64,000 nt of DNA. Source: Saccharothrix deserti (GTDB lineage: Bacteria > Actinomycetota > Actinomycetes > Mycobacteriales > Pseudonocardiaceae). Under the pieces are notes generated by a model, which had not been told where the DNA came from, did no database searches, and saw nothing but the letters and a program-made list of their open reading frames with translations. The translations under genes were made by a program, and so were the position numbers. The stretch lies in NCBI RefSeq assembly GCF_009769385.1, contig NZ_VKAB01000041.1, positions 16,885 through 80,884 of the forward strand. Reading direction: 5' to 3'. Within the stretch, counting starts at the first letter, position 1. Every line of letters begins with the position of its first letter. Below are positions 18,088 to 27,537 of the stretch, in pieces.

Positions 18088-18789
18088 TCACGCTCCCGTG
18101 GAGTTCGGGTCGACGAGGCGCAGAACGCCCGACGACAGTCGGTACACCGCGGACAGGCGTGCTGTGTCGTGGGCCAGGTGGGACACGATGAACACGCAGC
18201 GCCCGCGCGAGCGCAGCTCGTCGGTCAGGTCCCAGAACCGCAGGTAGGTGTTCCAGTCGAAGCCCTGGTACGGCTCGTCGAGCAGGGCGATCGCGGGGTC
18301 GTGCATCAACGCCAGGGTGAGGTTGAGCTTCTGCCGCGTGCCACCGCTGAGCACCCCGGCCGACTCGTCCAGGAACGGCGTGAGGTGGAGGATCTCCATG
18401 AGGTCGGTGGCCCGGTCGAGTGACGGCAGCCCGTAGGCGACCTGGAAGTACTGGAGGTGCTGTCGCACCGTCAGCCGATCGTTCAGGACGATCCGCTGCG
18501 GGCAGTACCCCACGGATCCGGTGCAGGCGACCGTGCCGCGGTCCGGGACGAGTTGGCCGCTGAGGATCCGCAGCAGCGTCGTCTTCCCCGCACCGTTCTC
18601 ACCGACGATGCCCACCACCGTGCCGCGCGGGCATTCGATCTCGACACCGCACAGCACCTCGCGGTCGCCGAAGCGGTGGTGGACGTCCGTGACCCGCAAG
18701 ACCCAATCGGCTCCCGCCACGGGCGCCTCTCGGTCGGACGACCGGTGCTTGGCGGTTGGATTTCGGATCGCCGTCCACGGGACACGCAC
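18088..18789 (-). CDS. ABC transporter ATP-binding protein
   Basis: 233-residue nucleotide-binding domain: Walker A GENGAGKTT, Q-loop region YCPQRIVLNDRLTVRQ, ABC signature LSGGTRQKL, Walker B IALLDEP, H-loop SH (IVSHLAHD). About 30 extra residues precede the domain. GTG start with an excellent SD (GGAGGTGAT), itself lying across the PKS stop codon, so translation is coupled to the PKS. Partner of the ABC-2 permease just downstream; energises export of the operon product. Confidence 0.9.
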   Translation of the reverse strand: MRVPWTAIRNPTAKHRSSDREAPVAGADWVLRVTDVHHRFGDREVLCGVEIECPRGTVVGIVGENGAGKTTLLRILSGQLVPDRGTVACTGSVGYCPQRIVLNDRLTVRQHLQYFQVAYGLPSLDRATDLMEILHLTPFLDESAGVLSGGTRQKLNLTLALMHDPAIALLDEPYQGFDWNTYLRFWDLTDELRSRGRCVFIVSHLAHDTARLSAVYRLSSGVLRLVDPNSTGA

Positions 18790-18793
18790 GTGA

Positions 18794-21700
18794 TCACCTC
18801 CGATCCGTGATCAGTTGTGCCAGGCGCGCCATGCTCGTGGACGCCTTCATCAGGTCCATCGACGACAGCTGAACGCCGAAGCGACTCCGGATCTCGGCGA
18901 GCAGTTCCATGGCCAACAACGAATCCACGCCGAGTTCGACCAACGGCTTCGTGCGGTCGATCCGCGCCGGCGCGGTCCGCATCACGGCAGCCAGGTGCCG
19001 CACGATGGCCTCCTCGACCGCCGTCGTGGTCTCCTCACCCGACTCCCCCGACTCGCCCGATTCCCCCGACTCGCCCGCGAGTGGCACCGGCACATCGGAG
19101 CCACCCGGAACGGACCCCGGCAACAGCCCGGCGAGCCGCGGTGTGCCGAGCAAGGGCGTGTGGTCACGCATCCGCCTCCAGTCGAACCTGCCGGCGGCGA
19201 CCACATCCGTTGGCCACTCGGACAACGCGTCTTCCAGGAAGTCCAACGCCCGGTCGCAACTCGTGGGCGACAGGCCCGCCTTCGCCATCTGCTCGCCGAT
19301 CCGGTGGCGGGCGACGTAGCCGGTGTCACCGATGACGCCCCACTGGACCGCCAGTGCGGGAAGTCCTCGCCGGCGGCGGAACCGGGTGTGCGCCTCCAGG
19401 TACAGGTTGGCCGCGACGTAGTTGGCCTGCCGGGCGTTCCCCATGACCGTCGTGGCGGACGAGTAGGCGACGAAGAAGTCGAGCGCCTGGTCACCGGTCA
19501 GCTCCTCCAGCACCAGCACCCCGAGCAGCTTCGGGTCGAGCACGGCCCGCAGCGCCCGGTGGTCCATGTCCGCCAGCGGCCGGTCGTCCAGCACCATGGC
19601 CGCGTGGACGACGCCACGCAGCGGCCGTCCGGTGGCGGCGATCCGGGCCATGACCGACCTCATCGCCCGCGGATCGGTGACGTCCACTGAGTGCGCGGCG
19701 ACCTGCACTCCTCGATGTCGCAGGTCATCGAGGAGTTCGCCGGCCCCGGGCGTCAGGTGGCCGCGCCGACCGACGAGCGTCAGGTGCCGGGCGCCGCGGT
19801 CGGCCAGCCGCCGCGCTGTCGCGGCGCCGAAGCCACCGAGACCGCCGGTCACCAGGTAGGTCGCGGCTGGGTCCAATCCGAGCGGAACCCTGGCCGGTCG
19901 CACCGCTACGGGGTCGTCGAACGAGATCACGACCTTGCCGACGTGCCGGGAGTGCTGCATGAGCCGGAACGCCTCGGCGACCCCCGCCGCGGGGTACGTG
20001 CGGTGCGGTAGCGCCGGGTACTGGCCCGCGTGCACCGCTGCGACCACCTCCCGGAGGTGCCGCGCCGCGAGTCGCGGGTTGCCGGTGGGGATGTCGGCGA
20101 TGTCGACCACCAGGAAGCTGATGTTCCGGCGGAGGGGGTGCATCGGCAGCCGGGAGTTCCGGTAGATGTCGCGTTTGCCGAGTTCGACGAACCGCCCGTG
20201 CGGCGCGAGGACCTCCAGACCACGCGACAGGGCCTCACCGCCCAAGGAGTTGAGCACGACGTCGACACCACGTCCGCCGGTGATGTCCATGACCTGGTCG
20301 GCGAAGGCCGTGCTGCGCGAGTCCAGCACGTGCTCGATGCCGCACGTTCGCAGGAAGTCCCGTTTGGCGTCGGTTCCGGCGGTGGCGATCACGTGCGCCC
20401 CGCGGGTGCGGGCGAAGTGAACGGCGGCCAGTCCGACGCCGCCGGCCGCGCCGTGGACCAGGATCGTTTCGCCCCGGTCCAGGCGCGCCAGGTCGTGCAG
20501 GCTGTGGTGGACCGTCCACCACACCGCGGGAACGGTGGCGGCCTCGGTGAAGGTCATGGAGTCCGGTATGCGGCCGACCGCGTCGGCTCGGACGAGGACG
20601 TGCGACGCGAGGGAGGCCGGGGCGTACCCGAACACCCGGTCGCCGGGCTTCAGCCCCGTGACACCCGTGCCGATGGCGGCGACAGTTCCGGCGTAGTCCA
20701 GGCCGAGCGTGCGATCGAGGTCCACCTGTCCGTCGGCATCGGCCTCCGGCGGGAGCAGTCCGGTCGCGATCATGATGTCGTGGTAGTTGAGCCCTGCCGC
20801 GCGGACGTCGACCAGGACTCGGCCCGGCCCGGGTCGGCGGACGCGCTCCTGTTCCCAGGCCAACCGGTATCCGAGCCCCGGGTTCTCCACCGTGAGCCGG
20901 AACCCGACGTCAGCCGCGGGTCCACCGGTCAACCGCGGCCGGTCGCTCGCGACGACGCGAGGCACGAACCGCCCGCCCGCGGTCAACACGACCTCGTCCT
21001 CGTCGGACGGGGCAAGCAATTCCGCCGCGACACGGTGTGCATCGGCTGCCGGGTCTCCGGCGTCGTCCCACGAGATGCGCCGCGATATCAGGTTGGAGTG
21101 CTCGTTGGCGATCGTGCGGCCGACGCCCCATGCAGCCGCGTCCAACGGCACCCTGGGCTCCTCCGGAGCGGGAAGGGCGCCCGAGGGCCTGGTCACCAGC
21201 CACAGCGGCAACTTCCCGCCGGTTCGCGCGTCGCTGCCGGCGGCGAGTGCCCTCAGCACCGCCGCGCGGTGCACGGTGCATTCGGAGGGGTCCGGCGTCC
21301 GCGGCCCGCCGAGGACCACGACGACGCCGGTGAGGTCTTCCCGGCGGGCGAGGTGGATCAACTGCTCAGGATCGGCCCCGACATGCTCGATCGCGGCGCC
21401 TGTCGCGCGGAGGGCGGAGGTCACCGCGTCGGCTCGTGCGCGATCCGCGGGGTCGTCCACGACGACACACCACACGGAGTCCTGAGCCGGTGGGATGTGC
21501 GGCCGGACATCACCGCGCCTGGTCGGGGTGGAGGCGACCAGGACGGATTCACCGCTGCCGCCGATGTGGCCCACTTCGGCGAAGCCGCTGTCCGGCAAGA
21601 GGGACAGCCAGCCGTCGCGGGACAGGAGCGGGGAGGCGGTTCGCAGCTGTGTGTCGGTGAACGCCCAGAAGCTGTCGAGTACGCCGAAGGGCAGCGCGAG

Positions 21701-24700
21701 GAAGCCGGTGTCGTGCGTTTCGGCCGCGATGAGCAGACCACCGGGAGCGAGCAGTCCGGCCACCCCGCGCAGTGCCGAGCCGAGGTCTGCCGCGGCGTGC
21801 AGCGCGTTGGCGACGATGACCAGGTCGAACTCGCCCGCGACGAAGCCTTGTTCCGCGGGATCGGTGTCGAGGTCGAACCGGCGGCATTCCACGAAGTCGT
21901 AATCGGCGAAACGGGCTTTCGCGCCGTCCAGCAGTGCAGTGGAAACGTCGGTTGCCACATAGGTGGTGCGTTCGGCGGGCAGCACCGGCAGCACGTGCAC
22001 CGTCGTCGCGCCGGTGCCCACACCGATCTCCAGGACCCGCAACGGCCGGTCGACCGGCCACTCCCCGGCCACCTTCGTCACGAGGTGGCGGACCACGCCG
22101 TTGTACCGCCCGATCGATCCGACGCCGAAGAGGTGGAAGAGGGCTTCCTCCAGGTCCGCTCCGGTGGACAGCAGCTCGCCCGGATCGGTTGTGCCACGCA
22201 GCACGTCGGCGAGGTGCGCACCGCACCTGCTCTGCAGCAACAGGTAGCTTTCGACCGCCGGGAACCGTCGCAGTGCTTCCCCCATCACGGCGGGCACGTC
22301 GGCGTCACGATTGATCAGCCAACGCGGTTCCGCGTGGTGCACCAGACCTTCATCCGCCGCCAGTCCGAGCAGCAGCAGGACCAAGGGCAGGTGTCGGGCC
22401 GACACCCCGGCCGCGGTCAGGTCGTCGACGGTGAACGACGTCCGTCGCGGGAGCAGTTCGGCGACGGCAGCGCGCATGAAGTGACCGCTGAGCCGCTTGA
22501 CCAGCTCGATCGTCCCGGCATCCAGCAGCGCGGGCGCGGTCTCGGCGCAGGCCGCGACGAGGTCGTCCGGGCCGGCCAGCGGCCACGGCGCGGCCGGTTG
22601 GCCGGACCTCGGCTGGGCGCGGAGCACCGTGTCGAACCGGCTGACCTCGTCGGTGGACGCCCGGCCGAACGGCCGCAGCCTGCACTCCGCGAGTTCCACC
22701 ACCACCGCACCGGTTTCGTCGGCGATGGAGATGTCCCAGCAGGTCTCGCGCGGGGTGACGGAGCGCATCCGGACGTGGATGCGGCCCCGCGCGGGCGGTT
22801 GGCGCCACATCCGGACGCGGCCGATGGATGCCGGCAGGAACGCGCGGCCTCCGCCCAGGTCCAGCGCCGGCAGCAGGTTTCCGGCCTGGAACGCCGCGTC
22901 CAGCAGCGCGGGATGCGCCTCGTACCCGTCCTGCGGTGTGTCGAAGCGGTAATCCGCCCACAGTTCGTCGTCACCGATCCGCACCTCGTCCAGGCACCGG
23001 AACAGCGGCCCGTACTCGATCCCCGACCGCTCGCACAGCGCGTAGGCCGAGTCACCGGTGATCCGCCGGCGCGGCTCCGGTTCCGCGGTGACCGGAGGCG
23101 GGGGTGGTGCGGTCATGGCGCGGACCCGCCCCCTGGCGTACAGCTGCCACGGGCCGCTGGAGCCCTCCCGGTGGGCGACCCGCAGCACACCGTCCTCATC
23201 GGACAGCGCGACCTGGATGTGGTGGTCCATGTCGGGTGCCCAGGACAGCACCATCGGTTGCGATATCCGAAGCCGGTCCAGCTCGACGGGGCGGTCGTGG
23301 GAGAGGCGCCCGGCGGCCAGCGCCATCTCCACGTAACCCGTGGCGGGCATGACCACGGCTCCGTCGATGCGGTGCTCGGACAACCACGGCGTGCGCGTCG
23401 GTTCCACCTGGCTGTGCCAGGACGGTTCCGCCACCGGCATGCGCTCGCCCAGCAGCGGGTGGTCGATCCGTCCGCTGCCGGGGAGGCGCGTCCACCGGTT
23501 CGGGTCGCCCTTCCAGAAGTGCTCGTGCCGCCAGGGGTAGCGCGGCAGGTCGCGCACGGCGCCGGCGGTCGGGAACAACCGTGCCCACTCCAGGTCCCCT
23601 CCCGCGGTCAGGACAGCGGCGGTGACCCGGTCGGCGAGGTCCTCCCGGTGGTCGTTGCGGGACATGGTGGCGATCGGCAGCAGGCGTTCCGGTCCCGCCC
23701 CGAGCCGGCTCAGGTAGGTCGACAGCACCGGGTGCGGTCCGATCTCCACGACGATCCCGACGCCGTGTTCGGCCAGGTGGGCAGCGGCCCGGCCGAACAG
23801 CACCGGTTCGCGGATGTTGCGCCACCAGTGGCCGGCGTCCAGGTCGCCGGCCCGCACCAGGTCGCCGGTCACGGTGGACAGCAGCGGGATGTGCGGCTCC
23901 CCCGACAACACCGTGGCCAACGCGGCGTGGATCCGTTCTCGGACGGGCTCCATCGCGTGACTGTGGAACGCGTAGTCCAGGTCGAGCTCGCGGAAGAACA
24001 CGTCCTCGCCGGCCAGCTTCTCCCCCAGCTCACGCAGCGCCAGAGCGTCGCCGGAGACGGTGACGTCGCGGTCGCCGTTGATCGCGGCCACCTCCAACCG
24101 GCCCTCGAACCCGGCCAGGACTTCACCGGCCTGCTCTTCGGACAGACCGACCACGGCCATGCGGCCCGCCCCGGCGGTCACGGCTTGGGCCGCGCTGCGT
24201 TCCGCGATCACCGTCGCCGCCGTCCGCAAGTCCAACGCACCGGCCACGTGGGCGGCGGCGACCTCGCCCACGCTGTGCCCGAACACGACCTGTGGCGTGA
24301 TCCCGTTCGCGCGCAGCAGCGCCGCCAGCCCGACCTGGACGGCGAACAGCAGCGGTTGGGCGATCGCGGTGTCGGTCAACCGGGACCTGTCCGCGGACGC
24401 ATCGAGTTCCTCGACGACCGACCAGCCCATGAGGGGCCGCAGTTCGGCGTCGACGGCTTCCACCGCGGCGCGGAACACCGGCTGCGCGGCGAGCAGCGAC
24501 ACGCCCATGCCCGCCCACTGCGAGCCGTTGCCGGAGAACGCGAACCCGATCCCCTTGTGGGAGCGGACGCCCGGAGTACCACCGATCTCCACCGCGGCCA
24601 GCTCGCGGGACGCCCGCGCGGGCTCGTCGGCGAGCACGACCGCCCGGTGTTCGTGCCGGGTGCGCCGCAGGCAGAGGGTGTGGGCCAGGTCGTAGAAATC

Positions 24701-26122
24701 CTCGCGGGACGTGCGGTCGAGCACTTCCCGCGTGTCCCGCACGGCGTGCGCCAGCGCTTCAGCCGAGCGGGCCGTGACCACCACCGGCAGTGCCCGACGG
24801 ACCGGTCGGGTCCGCGGCGGAGCCTCCGGTGCGGGCCCGAGGACCGCGTGGGCGTTGGCACCGCCGAACCCGAAGTTGCTGACGCCCACCAGGGTTCCCG
24901 GCGGCAGTTCGCGACGCCGGTGCACCGGGTCCAGGCCCAGGCCCGCGAAGTCGATCGCCGGGTTCACGGGTGTGCCGTGCAAGGACGCGGGGATCTCGCC
25001 GTGCCTGAGCACCAGCACCGCCTTGAGCAGACCCGCCATGCCCGAGGCGGCTTCGAGGTGGCCGATGTTGGTCTTGACCGACCCGATCGGCAGCGCGGTG
25101 CCGCGCCGCCGCCCCAATGCCTTCCCCAGTGCCGCGCACTCGGCGGTGTCCCCGGCCTGGGTTCCGGTTCCGTGCGCCTCGACGTAGCCGAGCCGGTCGG
25201 GACCGAGACCGGCTTCGCGGTAGACCTCGTGCAACAGGTGGGCCTGGGATTCGGCACTGGGCAGCATCATGCCGTGCGTGCGCCCGTCGCAGTTCGTCCC
25301 GGTGGCGAGCACGACCGCGTGCACCCGGTCACCGTCGGCGAGCGCGTCGTGCAGCCGCTTGAGCACGAGCACACCGGCGCCTTCCGCGCGCACGAACCCG
25401 TCGGCGTGGGCGGAGAAGGCGCGGCACCGGTGGGTGGGTGACAGCATCCTGGCCTTGGAGAACCCGACGAACGGCAACGGGTTGAGCAACAACTGCGACG
25501 CCGCTGCCACCGCCGTCCGGCCTCGTCCGTCGCGCAGGTAGCGGCATGCGTGGTCCAACGCGAACAGCGATGAGGCGCAGGCGGTGTCCACCGTCGCGCT
25601 GGGGCCGCGGAGGTCGAAGGCGTAGGAGATCCGGTTGGCCACGACCGCGCCGGCCATGCCGGCCATGGAGTGGACGTCGAAGTTCCCGGCGTCGGTCTCC
25701 TGCACGCCCTGGTAGTCGGTGCTCGTCACGCCGGCGAACACCGCGGTGTCCGATCCGCGCAGCGAGTCCTGGTCCAGTCCGGCGTCGTCGAACGCCTCCG
25801 CGGTCAGTTCGAGCACGATCCGCTGCTGCGGATCCATCGCCTCGGCCTCACGCGGTGACACGCCGAAGTACTCGGCGTCGAACCCCGCGACGTCGGGCAG
25901 GTACCCGCCGGCGAACGAGTAGCTCTTGCCGGGACGTGCGGGATCCGGGTCGTGGAACCGGGCCGGGTCGAACCGCCCCGGCGGTGGTCCGCCGCCGACC
26001 AGGTCGCGACCCTCGCGCAACACCTGCCACAAGCCGTCGAGGTCGCCGATGCCGCCGGGCAGCCGACACGCCACCCCGACGATCGCGACGGCCTGGTTGT
26101 CGGTGTCGCTGGTGATGTGCAC
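18794..26122 (-). CDS. highly reducing type I polyketide synthase (KS-AT-DH-MT-ER-KR-ACP)
   Basis: 2442 residues, one complete reducing module. KS: Cys182 in TVDTACASS, VEAHGTGTQAGD, KTNIGHLEAASG. AT: GHSVGEVAA near 619 and AFHS near 719, the malonyl-CoA type. DH: HRIDGAVVMP near 917. SAM C-methyltransferase: VLEIGVGTGATTVHVL near 1365. ER: NYHDIM near 1780 and VHGAAGGVGLAAVHFA near 1890. KR: TGGLGGFGAATARRL near 2095 and YVAANLY near 2237. ACP: GVDSLLAMELL near 2400, preceded by a GES-repeat linker. There is no thioesterase. The fungal-like domain order and single module suggest iterative use giving a saturated, alpha-methyl-branched acyl chain that the downstream oxoamine synthase would release. 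Confidence 0.93.
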   Translation of the reverse strand: MHITSDTDNQAVAIVGVACRLPGGIGDLDGLWQVLREGRDLVGGGPPPGRFDPARFHDPDPARPGKSYSFAGGYLPDVAGFDAEYFGVSPREAEAMDPQQRIVLELTAEAFDDAGLDQDSLRGSDTAVFAGVTSTDYQGVQETDAGNFDVHSMAGMAGAVVANRISYAFDLRGPSATVDTACASSLFALDHACRYLRDGRGRTAVAAASQLLLNPLPFVGFSKARMLSPTHRCRAFSAHADGFVRAEGAGVLVLKRLHDALADGDRVHAVVLATGTNCDGRTHGMMLPSAESQAHLLHEVYREAGLGPDRLGYVEAHGTGTQAGDTAECAALGKALGRRRGTALPIGSVKTNIGHLEAASGMAGLLKAVLVLRHGEIPASLHGTPVNPAIDFAGLGLDPVHRRRELPPGTLVGVSNFGFGGANAHAVLGPAPEAPPRTRPVRRALPVVVTARSAEALAHAVRDTREVLDRTSREDFYDLAHTLCLRRTRHEHRAVVLADEPARASRELAAVEIGGTPGVRSHKGIGFAFSGNGSQWAGMGVSLLAAQPVFRAAVEAVDAELRPLMGWSVVEELDASADRSRLTDTAIAQPLLFAVQVGLAALLRANGITPQVVFGHSVGEVAAAHVAGALDLRTAATVIAERSAAQAVTAGAGRMAVVGLSEEQAGEVLAGFEGRLEVAAINGDRDVTVSGDALALRELGEKLAGEDVFFRELDLDYAFHSHAMEPVRERIHAALATVLSGEPHIPLLSTVTGDLVRAGDLDAGHWWRNIREPVLFGRAAAHLAEHGVGIVVEIGPHPVLSTYLSRLGAGPERLLPIATMSRNDHREDLADRVTAAVLTAGGDLEWARLFPTAGAVRDLPRYPWRHEHFWKGDPNRWTRLPGSGRIDHPLLGERMPVAEPSWHSQVEPTRTPWLSEHRIDGAVVMPATGYVEMALAAGRLSHDRPVELDRLRISQPMVLSWAPDMDHHIQVALSDEDGVLRVAHREGSSGPWQLYARGRVRAMTAPPPPPVTAEPEPRRRITGDSAYALCERSGIEYGPLFRCLDEVRIGDDELWADYRFDTPQDGYEAHPALLDAAFQAGNLLPALDLGGGRAFLPASIGRVRMWRQPPARGRIHVRMRSVTPRETCWDISIADETGAVVVELAECRLRPFGRASTDEVSRFDTVLRAQPRSGQPAAPWPLAGPDDLVAACAETAPALLDAGTIELVKRLSGHFMRAAVAELLPRRTSFTVDDLTAAGVSARHLPLVLLLLGLAADEGLVHHAEPRWLINRDADVPAVMGEALRRFPAVESYLLLQSRCGAHLADVLRGTTDPGELLSTGADLEEALFHLFGVGSIGRYNGVVRHLVTKVAGEWPVDRPLRVLEIGVGTGATTVHVLPVLPAERTTYVATDVSTALLDGAKARFADYDFVECRRFDLDTDPAEQGFVAGEFDLVIVANALHAAADLGSALRGVAGLLAPGGLLIAAETHDTGFLALPFGVLDSFWAFTDTQLRTASPLLSRDGWLSLLPDSGFAEVGHIGGSGESVLVASTPTRRGDVRPHIPPAQDSVWCVVVDDPADRARADAVTSALRATGAAIEHVGADPEQLIHLARREDLTGVVVVLGGPRTPDPSECTVHRAAVLRALAAGSDARTGGKLPLWLVTRPSGALPAPEEPRVPLDAAAWGVGRTIANEHSNLISRRISWDDAGDPAADAHRVAAELLAPSDEDEVVLTAGGRFVPRVVASDRPRLTGGPAADVGFRLTVENPGLGYRLAWEQERVRRPGPGRVLVDVRAAGLNYHDIMIATGLLPPEADADGQVDLDRTLGLDYAGTVAAIGTGVTGLKPGDRVFGYAPASLASHVLVRADAVGRIPDSMTFTEAATVPAVWWTVHHSLHDLARLDRGETILVHGAAGGVGLAAVHFARTRGAHVIATAGTDAKRDFLRTCGIEHVLDSRSTAFADQVMDITGGRGVDVVLNSLGGEALSRGLEVLAPHGRFVELGKRDIYRNSRLPMHPLRRNISFLVVDIADIPTGNPRLAARHLREVVAAVHAGQYPALPHRTYPAAGVAEAFRLMQHSRHVGKVVISFDDPVAVRPARVPLGLDPAATYLVTGGLGGFGAATARRLADRGARHLTLVGRRGHLTPGAGELLDDLRHRGVQVAAHSVDVTDPRAMRSVMARIAATGRPLRGVVHAAMVLDDRPLADMDHRALRAVLDPKLLGVLVLEELTGDQALDFFVAYSSATTVMGNARQANYVAANLYLEAHTRFRRRRGLPALAVQWGVIGDTGYVARHRIGEQMAKAGLSPTSCDRALDFLEDALSEWPTDVVAAGRFDWRRMRDHTPLLGTPRLAGLLPGSVPGGSDVPVPLAGESGESGESGESGEETTTAVEEAIVRHLAAVMRTAPARIDRTKPLVELGVDSLLAMELLAEIRSRFGVQLSSMDLMKASTSMARLAQLITDRR

Positions 26123-26199
26123 GTCGTGCCTTCCTCCGCAGTACCGACCCGTCTGGTTGCAACAGCCTCGTTAAGTGCCCGGAGCACGGCCACCGCTGT

Positions 26200-26266
26200 G
26201 TGCGGACTTCACTCGATCAGTGAATCCGGGATGCGATCCCGGGCGATTGGTGCGTGAAGTCCGCAC
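26200..26266. promoter_or_regulatory. nested inverted repeats in the PKS/KASIII divergent promoter region
   Basis: Outer arms of 13 bp (GTGCGGACTTCAC at 26200-26212 and GTGAAGTCCGCAC at 26254-26266) are exact complements. Concentric within them is CCGGGAT-gcg-ATCCCGG (26226-26242). The left arm also takes part in a separate palindrome, TTCACT-N5-AGTGAA (26208-26224). The set lies 78 bp upstream of the PKS ATG and could be a multi-site operator or a leader hairpin. Function not known. Confidence 0.65.
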
Positions 26267-26292
26267 GCCTTCACACCTTCGGGTGGCTTCGC

Positions 26293-26326
26293 TCCGGAGA
26301 TTCGGCCCACCAGCGGAATCTCCGGA
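26293..26326. promoter_or_regulatory. second perfect stem-loop between the divergent PKS and KASIII genes
   Basis: TCCGGAGATTC (26293-26303) and GAATCTCCGGA (26316-26326) form a perfect 11-bp stem with a 12-nt loop. A smaller CACC-TTCG-GGTG hairpin lies just before it near 26275. Since both flanking genes point away, these are more likely operator or leader elements than terminators. Confidence 0.55.
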
Positions 26327-26514
26327 TGCCGCGTGCGGGAGCAGGTGATATCGATTCGGAATGCCACCCGTCGTGCTCCTGGCCGCGCGCCTCGTCCGGG
26401 ATGTGAGGTGATGTCGATCGTGCAGTCCGCCGCAGGTGCGCCGAAGTGCCAGTCGCGCGAGCGAGTGCCGCACGGCTTTCCGGGCGCCGCTCGTCCGGGG
26501 AACGGCTGATCGTC

Positions 26515-27537
26515 GTGCCGGGAGTCGCACTGCGCGGAATCAACGGCTGGCTGCCGCCGCACGTGGTCGACAACGACGAGGTCGGTGCGCGCCTGGCCGT
26601 GAGCGGCTCGTGGATCCTGCGCCGCACCGGTATCGGCGAGCGCCGACGCGCGGATCCCGGCACGGCCGCCTCCGACCTCGCGGTGCGGGCCGCCGCGCCG
26701 CTGCTGGCGCTGAGCGACGGCCCGGTGCGGACGATCGTGGTCGCGACCATGTCGCCGGATCACCCGTGTCCGGCCACCGCGCCGCTGGTCGCCGCGCGAC
26801 TGGGGCTGGCGGGAGCGGCGGCGTGGGACGTCAACGCCGCCTGTGCCGGGTTCGTGTACGCACTGGCGTGCGCCACCGCCCTGGTTTCCGCCGGGCAGAC
26901 CGACCGGGTCCTGGTCATCGGCACGGACGTGATGAGCACCGTCGTGGATCCCGACGACCGGGACACGGCGGTGCTGTTCGGGGACGGCGCCGGAGCCGTG
27001 CTGCTGGAAACCGCCACGCCGCACGAACCCGGTTCCTTCGGCCCGTTCGACCTCGGCTCCGACGGTGCGCTCGTCGACCTGGTCATCACCCCCGCCGGCG
27101 GCTCACGTCGGCCGGCTTCACCGTCCAACGGGGACGGACGGTACCTGCGGATGCAGGGGCAGGCGGTGTTCAAGCAGGCCGTCGACCACATGACCGCCTC
27201 CGCGCGTGCCGCTGTCGACGCCGCGGGGTGGACCCTCGACCAGGTCGACTGGTTGATCGGTCACCAGGCCAACGCCCGCATCCTCGCCGTCGTCGGCGAC
27301 GTCCTGGGCATCTGCCCCGAGCGTCGCGTCGTGTGCCTTGAGCGCACCGGCAACACCGCCACCGCGTCGATCCCGCTCGCGCTCCACACCCTCGCCCGAT
27401 CGGGGAAGGCGCGGGCAGGCGACCGGGTCGTCCTCACGTCCTTCGGCGGTGGTCTGTCGTGGGGCTCCACCACGATGACCTGGCCCTCGACCCTGGTAGT
27501 CGTCCCCCAGCAGGACCCGGAGGAGGCCTCGACGTGA
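26515..27537 (+). CDS. beta-ketoacyl-ACP synthase III-like protein
   Basis: About 340 residues of the FabH thiolase fold with the full catalytic triad: Cys in NAACAGFVYAL, His in IGHQANARIL, Asn in GNTATASIPLAL. It would prime chain synthesis by condensing an acyl-CoA starter with malonyl-ACP. Start is uncertain: the GTG used here puts the family N-terminus at VPGVALRG; a GTG 23 codons upstream is possible. First gene of a rightward trio (KASIII-KASII-ACP) divergent from the PKS. Within the cluster it may make a starter unit for the PKS or the N-acyl chain for the bCerS-like enzyme. Confidence 0.88.
   Translation: MPGVALRGINGWLPPHVVDNDEVGARLAVSGSWILRRTGIGERRRADPGTAASDLAVRAAAPLLALSDGPVRTIVVATMSPDHPCPATAPLVAARLGLAGAAAWDVNAACAGFVYALACATALVSAGQTDRVLVIGTDVMSTVVDPDDRDTAVLFGDGAGAVLLETATPHEPGSFGPFDLGSDGALVDLVITPAGGSRRPASPSNGDGRYLRMQGQAVFKQAVDHMTASARAAVDAAGWTLDQVDWLIGHQANARILAVVGDVLGICPERRVVCLERTGNTATASIPLALHTLARSGKARAGDRVVLTSFGGGLSWGSTTMTWPSTLVVVPQQDPEEAST

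Noticed and set aside
20030..25441. 1803-codon open frame antisense to the PKS
   Set aside because: Composition is that of a shadow frame (Arg/Gly/Val/His-rich, no domain); the opposite strand has every PKS catalytic motif in order.
26411..26509. 32-codon leader ORF before the KASIII gene
   Set aside because: ATG follows a GAGGTG too closely for an SD and codon use is indifferent; could be chance.
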